Positions 33,072 to 43,543 of a stretch of 64,000 bases of DNA are shown one piece after another. Position numbers and translations under genes: made by a program. The notes under the pieces were generated by a model. That model was not told the DNA's origin and did not search any database. It saw nothing but the letters and a program-made list of their open reading frames with translations. The stretch covers positions 3,038,001 to 3,102,000 of the forward strand of contig JAHRBS010000002.1 in the NCBI GenBank assembly GCA_024305745.1. The letters run 5' to 3'. Within the stretch, counting starts at the first letter, position 1. Each line of letters starts with the position of its first letter. Source of the stretch: Polyporus tsugae. Taxonomy: Eukaryota; Basidiomycota; Agaricomycetes; Polyporales; Polyporaceae.

Positions 33072-33993
33072 TCAAATCAAGTTGCAAATGCTCGCGTTCA
33101 TCGGCCCCCCTGACAGATAAACCTGAGGCCATGCGCAGATCCGCCCATAAATCTCCTCTATCATCTCACCGCATTCCTCTTTCTGTTGGCACGACGCCGA
33201 TGGACCTGCGCAAAAGGTTTTGGCGTTCAGCTGGGATTGACGTTGGATCAGCTTGGTGTGAGCATTGTAGCATAACTCCAAGATCGGCGGACTAAGCGTC
33301 TCCGTCATCCCGTCGACACGCATCGTGCCCTCAAACAGGATTGATGGGTATTGGCAGCATTGGTAGAAGGCGACGGGCAGCATATCCGTCGCTCCGATGA
33401 TCCGGATGAGGTTTACGGCCTCGATCCATGGGTAATTGGAGAGAGCGTCTACGGATACAAGGTGGCTGGAGCACAGGCCTTGGCTCTTGGAACAAACTTC
33501 GTAGGATGTGGCGAAGATGGTGCTGAGACGGCGCGTCGCTTCCTTGAGGATCCAGTCAATGTGATACTTGTGTCCGAGCCGTGCAACGGCTGCGAGGATA
33601 CTGAAGGCAACGGGCTGGTCTGGCGGGATGAATCTGTGAGAAAAGTCAGTTACGCGTTAACAGTTAATACATGAACCCGTTTCCACCTCCAAGAAAATGA
33701 ACGTACTTGACTCCGTCGTACAGCATGTGGAGTAACTGCTTGAAATCGTGGGCCGTGTCGGAGACGTGGACCACTGGGTGTCCATCAACGACATCTGAGG
33801 GTGCAGGTAGAGCGGGTTGTGGGACGCTAAACATGCCTTGAAAGACTTCGGAGTGGCGGGAAAGGATGCCAGTATGGACGCGAAATGCCGCATTCCCCGC
33901 AACGATCACCACATTTCCGTCCTCAAACCACAACTCTGTGTCTTGCTGTGGTTCTCCCGGCGCAAGAGCAGGCGACAAAGGATGACTTTGCAT
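33072..33993 (-). pseudogene. BTB/POZ-domain protein BTB2', premature stop
   Basis: The gene starts MQSHPLSPALAPGEPQQ at 33993 and follows BTB2 through the BTB fold, the intron, LAAVARLGHKYHIDWILKEA, WIEAVNLIRIIGATDMLP and FYQCCQYPSILFEGTMR. At 33074-33072 a TGA replaces the Gly codon that follows HLI in BTB2. Downstream, the frame is still readable to a TAG at 32922 (CDLCAVALRERDRNGRRAVW). The stop therefore removes about 50 residues carrying the CxxC and W-R-D-L-P end shared by all paralogues. It is either a young pseudogene or a C-terminally trimmed protein. Divergence from BTB2 is clearly higher than for BTB3/BTB4 and their copies. Confidence 0.78.
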
Positions 33994-34141
33994 GGCAAGA
34001 TGAAGGATGTGTGCAGGGAGTGGCGACTGGCGAGATCGTAAGTGAACGTTAACTGCGGTAGGGCGTGCGGATATTGATGCGTTGTTCGGCAAATCCCATT
34101 TATTACTAAAATACAGCCGGTGCTGGATATTTCGTCATGTT

Positions 34142-35286
34142 TCAAGCCGCAGCAGAGTCCCACCCGACAACGACCTTGCCCATGAGGCGCGGAAGATCCC
34201 TCCAGACCTCCTTGCGGAATTGTGAATGCACTGCCTTGATCGTATCCCCACACGCACTACAGATTTTCCCAGACTGTACCCTAGAGTTCACCCTGTTGGT
34301 GTAGCAAGTATCCAGTGGGTCTGCGTCAATGGAATCGTGTAGACTAGCCCGGCAGAGGTCTAACAAGGACCTCAAACCGTTCAAACACTTGTCAGGCAAC
34401 TGGCAGCCCTGATTACCGGAGACCTGTGCGATCTTCGCTTCATAAACTTCGCACAGCCGCAGGAGCAGGTGGACGGTGGCCTGCACTAGCTTCTCCTTGA
34501 CCTCGAAGCATAACTCCAGATCAGAAGGCGAGAGGTGCTCTCGAGTGACGCCATCGCTACGAGTGACTCCGCGTAGGAGGGCGGTGGGTCTCAGCTGACA
34601 GCACCCGTAGAGAGCGATCGGTATCATCTCGGGTCTGTCGATGAGGCGAAAGAGGTTGAGTGCTTCTATGGCATGATCAGAAGCAAGAGCCAAGGACGAC
34701 GATCGTGTCCGGTTGAAGCCCCCCGAGCGGTCCCAGACGCCGAGCTGGGTCGTGAAGGTGCCCTTCAGCCTATGGATTACAGCCTCGAGGAGTTGATCGA
34801 GCTGGTATTTATGGCTGAGGCGTGCCAGCGCCGCGAGCACGTCGAACGTAACGGCTTTTTCAGGATGGAGGTGACTACGGGCGACGGGAACGTATGGAAC
34901 GTCAGCCAGGGCCCGAGCGGCAACGATGACAGACGACCGTATTACTACTATTAGGCTCACCTGACACCACCGTAGATGGCCCGAAGGAGCTCCCTAAAGT
35001 CGTACCTCGTGTCGGATACACGCACGACTAGACAGCCGTCGAGGGTCTCGACCGCCGGGGGCTCGGAAGGTTGTGGAACCGAGAAGAGGTCGCGGAACAT
35101 CGGGGAATGGAGGGAGACTACGCTTTTGTGGAAGCGGAAGGCGGTGTTCTGTGCGATGACGACGATGTTCCCGTCTTTGAACCAGATGTTCGAGTCTCTC
35201 TTGATCGAGTCGTCTGGGGTTGCGGGCGGGCCGCCGTCGCCAGTCTCGCGGCTCTCGCCCATGGTTGCGTCTGATGAGTCCGACAT
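34142..35286 (-). CDS. BTB/POZ-domain protein BTB1' (inverted copy of BTB1)
   Basis: Exon 1 (35286-34961) starts MSDSSDATMGESRETGDGGP. That is about 18 residues longer than BTB1 before IWFKDGNIVVIAQNTAFRFH, a lineage-specific Gly/Pro/Asp-rich leader. Exon 2 runs to 34142 with LAALARLSHKYQLDQLLEAV, AIEALNLFRLIDRPEMIPIA, RSDGVTREHLSPSDLELC, the Cys pair CQLPDKC, CSACGD and KEVWRDLPRLMGKVVVGW. No break was found. It shows many more substitutions relative to BTB1 than BTB4' shows to BTB4, so the outer part of the repeat has evolved longer without exchange. Confidence 0.83.
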
Positions 35287-35539
35287 ATCTAGGCTGATAG
35301 TAAGTACAAATGAGGTTAGCGTAAGACTCGGATGTGCACTGATGGAAGTCAGAGGACCCACATAGCGGTCCGAGGAGGTGTTGTCACTGATGGAATGTGT
35401 TGTAATGATTACTGTATGATGGGAGTTAACTTAGGACAAGTCGACGTTGTCGACCGGCTGTCATGCTCAGCCGCTGCTGCAGCAAGTGGCTCTCATAGCT
35501 GATCTCTATAGTACAAGCCCTTTAGGGTATTGTATGTAA

Positions 35540-35611
35540 TCCGATATGGTGTAGTGGCTAACATTATCGCCTCTCACGCGATAGCCCGGGGTTCGATTCC
35601 CCGTGTCGGAA
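35540..35611 (+). tRNA. trnE(CTC): tRNA-Glu (CTC anticodon), inverted-arm copy
   Basis: Same 72-nt cloverleaf as the minus-strand gene at 14118-14189: acceptor TCCGATA/TGTCGGA, anticodon loop CTCTCAC and T arm GGGGTTCGATTCCCC. It sits between BTB1' and transporter 2, the mirrored position. Confidence 0.93.
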
Positions 35612-36052
35612 TAGGTCGCTAACAGTGTTTGTTTTTTTCGCTCAAGCCCCCACCACGACATTGGCACGGTACAGTATATCTGTGCGCAGGAACTTGAAGC
35701 CATCCGTAGTCATTGGGACGTGTTGGTAGCAACCAGCTACCATATCAATCAGCTTTGCTGCTGCCAGCAGGAGCATTGATACGTCAAATGGCCCAGGTTA
35801 ACTGGAATGATGCGTTGCGTTCAATGCCCATGTAGTGAATGAGTAGTCGACTATAGGATAAACATATATGTAGGTAGTTCTGTGCGTCTAAGGTGGGTTG
35901 TGGTTGTGCAATGTGCATCTGAAGCAAATTGCGTGGTACAGATAAGCGAGCGAAATGCATGGGTCGTCAGTACAAAGGCCATGTCCGCTCGGGGCAATGA
36001 TCTAGTACGAGATGGCATAGTCGTAATACATTCAGCAGCGGACCCATCGGTA
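35612..36052. other. Intergenic between tRNA-Glu and transporter 2
   Basis: No gene is seen. It is partly alignable with 13.77-14.1 kb and with 40.9-41.15 kb, the same position next to the other transporter copies. Confidence 0.4.
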
Positions 36053-38465
36053 TCAGCTAGAGATAGCGACCTGCAGAACAAACGGCTCAGTCAAACCCAT
36101 CCATGTACCAAACCTCATCTTGCGCAGAGACGTACCACTTCCGCTTCCGCGTCGTCGTCGTTCACCGTCTTCTCGCTCTCCGCGTCTGCGTCCTCTTTCC
36201 GGTGCCCGACCACCCCGACGCCGCGGAGGAACAGCGCGGCAAGCAGCACACCTACCACGTTTTTAAAAAAAAAATTCAAACTCGTCAGCACCACAACTCG
36301 ACCGGACCGATCCCAAAGCCCGCTCGAACATCATCGACGCACCGCACATGCCAAACGCGAACCCGGACCACATCGCATCCTTGTACGCCGTCAGCAGCCC
36401 GTCGCCCGGCGCGTCCGACGCGCGCTCCGCCGCGGCGTTGAAGACGACGGTGGAGATCGCGAGGCCGAACGCGGTCCCGAGCTGCGTTAGCGTCTGGAAG
36501 AGCGCCCCGCCCACGGACTGCTCGTGCGGGAGGCACGCGCGCGCGATGAACAGGGTGCCCGTCGCGAACACAAAGTCCGCCCCAAAGACGGTCACGATCG
36601 TCGCGGGGAAGCCGAACGCCCAGTACGGCGAGGCGGGGTTGATCAGCGCGAAGAGGAGGTTCGACGTGCCGGTCAAGAGCGTGCCGATGACTGTACATGT
36701 TGGGCGGGGGGGGGATTAGATTAGTGAGTGAGTGAGTGAGTGGGGGTAAAATGGGCGGGTGGGAGGCGTACGGGCGAGGTAGACGACGGGGACGTGGCCG
36801 ACTACGAGGGCGACGATCAGGTTGCAGGCCAAGCCTGTCACTGACATGGGGAGCAGCCGGACCATGGTCAAGAGCGGGCTCAGACCGAGGTAGTCTTGGT
36901 AGTACAACTGGAAAAAAAAAACCGATGACATGCGTCCTCAGCACTAGGAGGCGCGCCTCAAAACCTTCCGGCGAAACCGCACCTGAACCCAGAACGTGAA
37001 TATGTTGAAACTGCACCACTCAACGAAGGCGATGGCCAGCATCGCCGCGAGCTTGCCGTTCGCCCGCCCCCAGATCGACACCGGCATCAGTGGGGGAGGG
37101 GTCCACCATCTCTGGCTGAGCTCTCCGCCTTGGTCATGGATCTGCTCGAGGTAGCGCTCCCAGAACACGAAGACAACGAGGAGCAAGACGCCGACGACGA
37201 GAAGCGCGATGATGTCTATACATGCGTGCGTGAGCACACCATTCGTCAGCTTCTCAGAGAACGGCGGACGATGAGGTAAACGTACATCCGGTCTTCCAGC
37301 CGTCGGGCGCGACGGTTCCATCGCTGAGGATGAAGATGATGAATGTGAGGCCTGCAGTCACGAGGAAAGCCCCAAGCCAGTCTACGCGTCTGTTCCTGGA
37401 CCTTTAGCACGGACTTAAACCGGTGATGTGCATGCAAAACGCTTACTTGTCCAGGAGCGCGTACGGGACGTCTGCGTCTATCGATATGTACCCGCCAAGA
37501 CAGCATAGAGCGCTGAGCCCAGTCATGAACCAGAAGTTCGAACGCCAGCTCTTCCTAAATGGGTGCGTGTATTCAGACGCGCCCCGGCCCTCGAGACGAA
37601 TCGACGCAACAGGGGACGTACGCAGTGTACTCGGTCAAGATCCCGCCGATGACGAGCCCGATGGCAGCACCAACCGGAGCACCTGCCGAAAAGGTCGCGA
37701 ACGCGATGGAACGGATGTGCGAAGGGGGGAATGTGTGTGCGAGGATACCGAGCTGAAATGAATGAGCGACTCGCAGATAGTCGTGGTCAGCGCAAGGACT
37801 GTACTCACAGCTGCGGGGACTAAGGCAGCGGGGCCGATGCCTTGCAACGCACGGAGGATGTCCAAGGTGATCTCATCTGCCAGGTTGCACGTCCATTAGG
37901 TGCGGGGTATCGCTAGATTTGCAGAGGGACCTACTTTGCGCGAAACCGCAACCCAAACCGAAGACACCCATGCATGCGCATCCCAGGATGAACGCGCGTT
38001 TGCGCCCGAACAAGTCGGCGAGTCTCCCCAGAAACAGAAGAAGACATCCCTGTGGCGACCGACGTAAGGACGAAGTGCAAGGCGGGACACCAAACGAGGA
38101 CACTTACGGAGCTGAGGGAGTAGGCGGAGACGACCCACTGCAACTTGGCCTCTGCGATGTTGAGGTCCCTGCCGATCGTCGGGAGAGCGATGGATACTGC
38201 AGTGATGTTCGCGATCTATCCCGACGATTTATATGTGCGCCACCAGTGTGAACTTGGCGAAGCAAGTACTCACGTTCAAAATCATGGCAACGGTAACAGT
38301 GCCGATAAGAAGGAAGTCCTTCGCCCTCGACCGCTTCGGATGGCTGGCGGGGTCATCTTTGCGCACCAAAGTCGCGGAGCCTGCGTCGTTCTCCTTTGCC
38401 GGGACCTTCTCCAATGGGGAACGAGGAGCGGTGGGGTCTGGATGTTGCTGGACCTGGACAGACAT
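36053..38465 (-). CDS. DHA2-type major facilitator drug:H+ antiporter (copy 2)
   Basis: It starts MSVQVQQHPDPTAPRSPLEK at 38465 and follows copy 1 exon by exon: FLLIGTVTVAMILNV, GCLLLFLGRLADLFGRKRAF (motif A), ITLDILRALQGIGPAALVPA, a motif-C-like Pro-Gly-Gly segment, SQRWWTPPPLMPVSIWGRAN, LYYQDYLGLSPLLTMVRLLP and LFIARACLPHEQSVGGALFQ. The loop after FNAAAERASDA is shorter than in copy 1. An intron holding a 10-base T run separates FGMCG from VLLAALFLRGVGVVGHRKED. The last exon gives VAISS with a stop at 36053. No break was found. It is the inverted-arm partner of copy 1 and tandem partner of copy 3. Confidence 0.82.
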
Positions 38466-40422
38466 GTTTCAAGTCTGTGGAGGTGGAGCTGGGACGGTGG
38501 CCAGGCCAAGGGTGGGAGGAAGAGGAGGGATATAAAGACGAGCGGAGGAGAGGTGTGGACTGTATCCACTGACCAGGTCTCAAATGATGACTACGAGCGT
38601 CACCCCAGACCCTCTTCTTCCAATTTCATGATCAAGATCTGAAGCTTGAAGATCTGAAGCTCAAGGGTCATGAAAGCGGGAAAAGAGTTCAAGACGCGGA
38701 AGACTGGACGTGAGAACCCACTTGCCCTTTTATGGCCCAAGACGCGGTGCAGTTCCTCCTTTCAACTGTGACGTCTCCTGCCTGCTGCCACCTTCAACTC
38801 CGAGTCGACTCAGACGCAACGTCTCCAGCTGCCACCAACTCCCGCGTCCGTGCACTCTCACATCCTGCCCTTAGGCTCGCCCAAGGTACTTTAATCTTCA
38901 GTCACAGTCCGCAGAGAGGCCCCTAACCTGACCAGCAATTAGGGAAGCGACTGTCAATACCTACGCCGGGCTTTACTAATACTACACAAGGATCATGATC
39001 CCGTGGGTTAATTCAAATTTCTAGACAGGTCGCCGTCTGTACACGCAACGCGGCGACGAGGAGCCGATAATTGGATCATTTATCCGCAGCCCAGCACTCG
39101 TGAGTCGAGTTCACCTGTCACACAACACTCCGACGAGTCTTGACTCCCCCAAGGCAAGCTTGAATTCTTTGTCACGACACGCATTACCCTTAGTCATGTC
39201 TCAGTCTGGAGCTCTCGAGCTCGAGCTCGCAACATCACACGTGCCGCTTGGTAATGTCGACGTCTAGGTCGCTATAGCTAGAAACATCGCGGACCAAGAC
39301 AAGCTTGTTTGTCGAACTCGAGCCCGCAACATACCCAACTACTTGGCAAATTGGCAATGTGTAGCTCTCGGACGCGGTACAGTACGAGACACCGCCGCTT
39401 ATGCGGTCGGCATACCTCCGGAGGTACGTACTCCTGGTTATATGGATGTATATCAGGTCGTCAAACAGAGACCAACTGCCAACCCCCGTACGCTGCCCGG
39501 TGGAAAACCAGGGCCCGGCCTCATCCGACTTCAGCCAGCCCTTTGCTGCTTACGATGTCCCTCATCGGCTCATGCACGCCACACCTCCGAACTTGAACCG
39601 TCAGCGACTCGGCCGAACATGATATCGACGTGCGAGTGCTTACTTACCCTCGCGGTCCCATCCTCGTATCGTATGGCTCTAGTACTGGGAGTCCCGTGCA
39701 GATTAGGGAGCGATTAGGGGTGCTCAAGTCTGTTGCTTCCCATATTATCGTGACGGGAGCTCGGCTAGCCCATCATGCATCATGCATCATGTCCATCAAT
39801 TGCTGTTGAACGCGGCCAGTGGCCACTGGCCAGTCTCTAAGTAACGATTGAGCACCCCCTAATATCTTTGCATGTTGTAAGTACGCTGCGGCTTAGTGAT
39901 ACTTATTAATACGCCAAGATGCCTGACACAACAATCGGTCTATTCCTGGTACCAGTTCGACCGCCGGGTACTTCTTTTCCTCGACACGAAACCGACAGAC
40001 ATTACTTATGCATCGCCGGCCACAACAAGCATTATGTATGGGACACAGGATAGAATCGCTAACTGCCGACAGTCGATACTGGTGTGGGATATACTACGCA
40101 CGCATGCACCCCCGCGCAGGGCTCAGGCGCGGATCGGGGTTCACATGCTTCAAAGTTCAGGATGTATGTATGCTGCGTGGGAGCGGTGAGCGGGCAACCG
40201 ATCGTGCGTCAAGATACGGTATGATATACTGTGCGAGAGACAGTGCGAGAGACAGTGCGAGTGCAAGTGCGAGGGGCGGCATGCAAGATGCGAGGACGTG
40301 AACAAGGGCAGGTGGTGGGGTAGACGAGCGGACACATGGCGGAGTGGACGTGTAGATACAATAGTACGAGTAGACGACAGGAGGTAGACGAACGGAGGTG
40401 GGATGGTAATGATCAGTACGCC
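38466..40422. other. Long intergenic region upstream of transporter 2
   Basis: No gene is seen. The first ~0.5 kb matches 10.97-11.36 kb in the left arm. About 0.9 kb (38.96-39.89 kb) is extra here, with CTCGAGCTCGAG-type strings and the MITE. Homology to the left arm then resumes at about 39.89-40.0 kb. Confidence 0.45.
39717..39859. mobile_element. MITE with Tc1/mariner-like ends (copy 1)
   Basis: 143 bp start GGGGTGCTCAA and end TTGAGCACCCCC, perfect 11-bp terminal inverted repeats. They are flanked by TA on both sides (39715-39716 and 39860-39861), the target duplication of Tc1/mariner elements. There is no coding capacity. An internal CATCATGCATCATG repeat and the palindrome GGCCAGTGGCCACTGGCC are notable. 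Confidence 0.8.
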
Positions 40423-40800
40423 TCATAGCGCGTGCGACGTATACGACGGCAACGCCGTGCTCTCCTCGCTCACGCCCGCCGCGTCGTACAAGGCGTCGAA
40501 CGTCGCGCCTCGGGAGTGCTAGTGCCCGCCCGCTGCGGTATCGAACGTCGCGTCGCTCGCCTCCGGCCCGGGGGCGGTCGTACGGGTTCGGCATCGGGTC
40601 CGAGGAGGGTTTTGTCGAGGCGTGAGCCCGAGCTTGAGGCGTGCGCTCGGGACCGGACGTGTTCGCGCTCAGGATCCAGAGTGATGGGGGGTACGGGTCC
40701 CGACGAGCTATCGGATAATTCCGCTGTGTGGCATGTGCGGCACGGAGGGTGGATGGCGGGCGGTGGGGGACTCGCTAGTAATTAGTATCTACGCTGAGGA
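40423..40800 (-). pseudogene. TVP38 C-terminal tail fragment
   Basis: The minus strand matches the last exon of copy E from about SDPMPNPYD to PSYTSHAL, with the stop at 40423. The frame is broken: the segments GGHSRGATF-like and SEESTALPSYTSHAL fall in different frames and an internal TAG interrupts them. Nothing of the membrane core is present upstream. It is the stranded 3' end of a TVP38 gene left by the tandem duplication that also carried transporter 2. Confidence 0.72.
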
Positions 40801-41167
40801 CGGGGACCGGGTCTGCATACGCGTTGGCGGTATAGGTATGAGGTCGGTGTGAGCGCTTGAGCCTGACGTGAGTACGTTCGAGTAGTCGGCTGGATGTACA
40901 TCGACACGTTATACGTAGATGCGTCTCCGGTGATTTGTGCGTCTAAAGAGGTATATGTATGTGAGCGAGCAAAAACCGTGGATCGTCATTGGAACGATGA
41001 TTCAGATGTCGTGAGGTGCCTGCCTTGTGGATCGGGCATGATACCTCGAGCAGCAGACGCGCGAATGGCATTAGAGGCTAGAGACGTTGACCTGTAGGGT
41101 GAATGGCTCAGCGGAATGGCCACCTGCACCAAACCTCATCACGCAGCTGTGGCCGCGGGGAGGATGA
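40801..41167. other. Intergenic; junction between tandem units
   Basis: The TVP38 relic ends and DNA resembling the 3' flank of transporter 2 begins within this stretch, so the duplication joint lies here (about 40.80-40.92 kb). No gene is seen. Confidence 0.4.
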
Positions 41168-43543
41168 CTAGAGACCGCGACGCACCGCTTCCGTAGCATC
41201 GTTCGCAGTCTTCTCGCTCTCGGTGTCCGCGTCCCCTTTCCGGTGACCAACCACGCCGACGCCGCGGAGGAACAGCACGGCAAGCAGCACACCTGATACC
41301 ACGCGGAATCGTCAGCACCATAGCCGAACCGATCCCAAAGCCCGCTCGAACATCATCGACGCACCGAACACGCCAAACGCGAACCCCGACCACATCGCGT
41401 CCTTGTACGCCGTCAGCTGCGCCTCGCGCGGCGCGTTCGACCCCTCCGCGTCCGGCACCACCCCCAGCGCCCTCGACTTGCTGCCGAGCGTCGCGTCGAA
41501 GACGACGGTGGAGATCGCGAGGCCGAACGCGGTCCCGAGCTGCGTGAGCGTCTGGAAGAGCGCCCCGCCCACGGACTGCTCGTGCGGGAGGCACACGCGC
41601 GCGATGAAGAGCGTGCCCGTTGCGAAGACGAAGTCCGCCCCAAAGACGGTCAGGATCGACGCGGGGAAGCCGAACGCCCAGTATGGCGCGGAGGGATTGA
41701 TCAGCGCGAAGAGGAGGTTCGAGACGGCTGTGAAGAGCGTGCCGATGACTGTTGGGGAGAAGGGGGGGATTAGTGGTTGAGCGACAGGAGGAGATGGGCG
41801 GGCTGGGTTAGAGACGGAGGGGGAGACGTACCGACGAGGTATACGAGGTCGACGTGTGCGACGACGAGGGCGATGATCACGTTGCAGGTCACGCCGGTCA
41901 CCGACATGGGGAGCAGTCGGACCATGGTCAAGATCGGACTCAGGCCGACGTAGTCTTGGTAGTATAGCTGGAAAACGGTGAGGTACAGTATGTGCTCAGC
42001 GCCGGGACACGTGGCGTGAAGCCTCCGCCGAAACCGCACCTGAATCCAGAACGTGAATACATTGAAACTGCACCACTCAACGAAGGCGATGGCCAGCATC
42101 GCTGCGAGCTTGCCATTGGCCCGCCCCCAGATCGACACCGGCATCAGCGGGGGAGGGGTCCACCATCTCTGGCTGAGCTCCCCGCCCCGCGCATGGACCT
42201 GCTCGAGGTAGCGCTCCCAGAAGATGAAAACCACGAGGAGCAGGACGCCGACGATGAGAAGCGCAATAATGACTACGCACACGTTGCGTCACGGTCACTC
42301 GTCAGCATCTCTGAGAATAGCGGAAGTCGAGGTAAACGTACATCCGGTCTTCCAGCCGTCGGGTGCGACGGTGCCGTCACTGAGTATGAAGATAATGAAT
42401 GTGAGGCCCGCAGTGACGAGGAAAGCCCCGAGCCAGTCTACGCGTCTGTTTCCGGACCTTCAGCACGGACTTAAACCGGTGATGTGCATGCAAAACGCTC
42501 ACTTGTCCAGGAGCGCGTACGGGACGTCCGCGTCTATCGATATGAACCCGCCCAGACAGCATAGAGCGCTGAGCCCAGTCATAAACCAGAAGTTCGAACG
42601 CCAGCTCTGCCTACATGGGCATTCAGACGGGCCCCGACCCCGGCCCTCGAAGCGAATCCATATATGAGGGGACGTACGCAGTGAACTCGGTCAAGATACC
42701 GCCGATGACGAGCCCGATGGCGGCACCAACCGGAGCGCCTGCTGAGAAGGTCGCGAACGCGATGGAACGGATGTGCGAAGGGGGGAATGTGTGTGCGAGG
42801 ATACCGAGCTAAAATGAATGAGCAACTCGCGGATAGCGATGCTCGTGGCCAGCGGCGCAAGGGCTGTGTGACTCACAGCTGCGGGGACGAAGGCGGCGGG
42901 GCCGATGCCTTGCAACGCACGGAGGATGTCCAAGGTGATCTCATCTGCCAATGAGAAGCGGGGGTTGTGCATTCATTGGGTGTGGGAGCTCGCTCGATTT
43001 GCATCGGAGGGACCTACTTTGCGCGAAACCGCAACCCAAACCGAAAATACCCATGCATGCGCATCCCAGGATGAACGTGAGCTTGCGCCCGAACAAGTCG
43101 GCGAGTCTCCCCAGAAACAGAAGAAGACATCCCTGCGGCGAACGACGTAAGGACGAAGTCTCAACTTGGCGGAGCACCGAACGAGGACACTCACGGAGCT
43201 GAGGGAGTAGGCGGAGACGATCCATTGCAGCTTGGCCTCTGTGATGTTGAGGTCCCTGCCGATCGTCGGGAGAGCGATCGATACTGCAGAGGTGTTCGCG
43301 ATCTATCCCGACGATTTGTACGTGCGCGACGAGGGTGAACGTCGCGAAGGAAGCACTCACGTTCAAAATCATGGCAAGGGTAACAGTGCCGATAAGTACG
43401 ATGTCCTTCGTCTTCGACCGTTTCGCGTGTACTGCGGGACGCGCAGAGGTCACATACACTGCGTCGTTCTCCTGTTCCTGCTCCTTCTCCGTTGACGACA
43501 GGCCGGGCCCGTTGGCCTGAGAGGGACCTCGCTGGACCGACAT
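41168..43543 (-). CDS. DHA2-type major facilitator drug:H+ antiporter (copy 3)
   Basis: It starts MSVQRGPSQANGPGLSS at 43543, a leader unlike copies 1 and 2, then KDIVLIGTVTLAMILNV, GCLLLFLGRLADLFGRKLTF, ITLDILRALQGIGPAAFVPA, SQRWWTPPPLMPVSIWGRAN, LYYQDYVGLSPILTMVRLLP and LFIARVCLPHEQSVGGALFQ. The loop SSKSRALGVVPDAEGSNAPR-like region of copy 1 is retained. The final intron of copies 1 and 2 is not needed: the tail reads through V-R-R-G-L to a TAG at 41168, so the C-terminus differs. No frame break was found. Substrate is unknown; divergence of the N-terminus and tail suggests it may not be redundant with copy 2. Confidence 0.8.

Larger units (their letters stand above)
29660..40000. repeat. 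Right arm of the large inverted repeat
   Basis: This is the reverse-complement counterpart of 10.79-21.0 kb, with gene order BTB4', BTB3', BTB2', BTB1', tRNA-Glu, transporter 2. It lacks the ~0.95 kb GDSL relic: CGACCTCAACGTT is followed almost directly by the GTCGTCTGGCTGCAAGTGA flank. It carries an extra ~0.9 kb upstream of the transporter that includes a MITE. The arms are separated by about 8.7 kb. Confidence 0.85.
35880..40800. repeat. Tandem unit a: transporter 2 + TVP38 tail
   Basis: The order transporter, MITE-containing spacer, TVP38 C-terminus is repeated in the same orientation at about 40.92-45.6 kb. Non-coding matches include the GAGAGACAGTGCGAGTGCAA region near 40.25 kb against 45.02 kb, and the downstream side of the transporters. 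The unit's TVP38 piece is only the 3' end. Confidence 0.7.
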
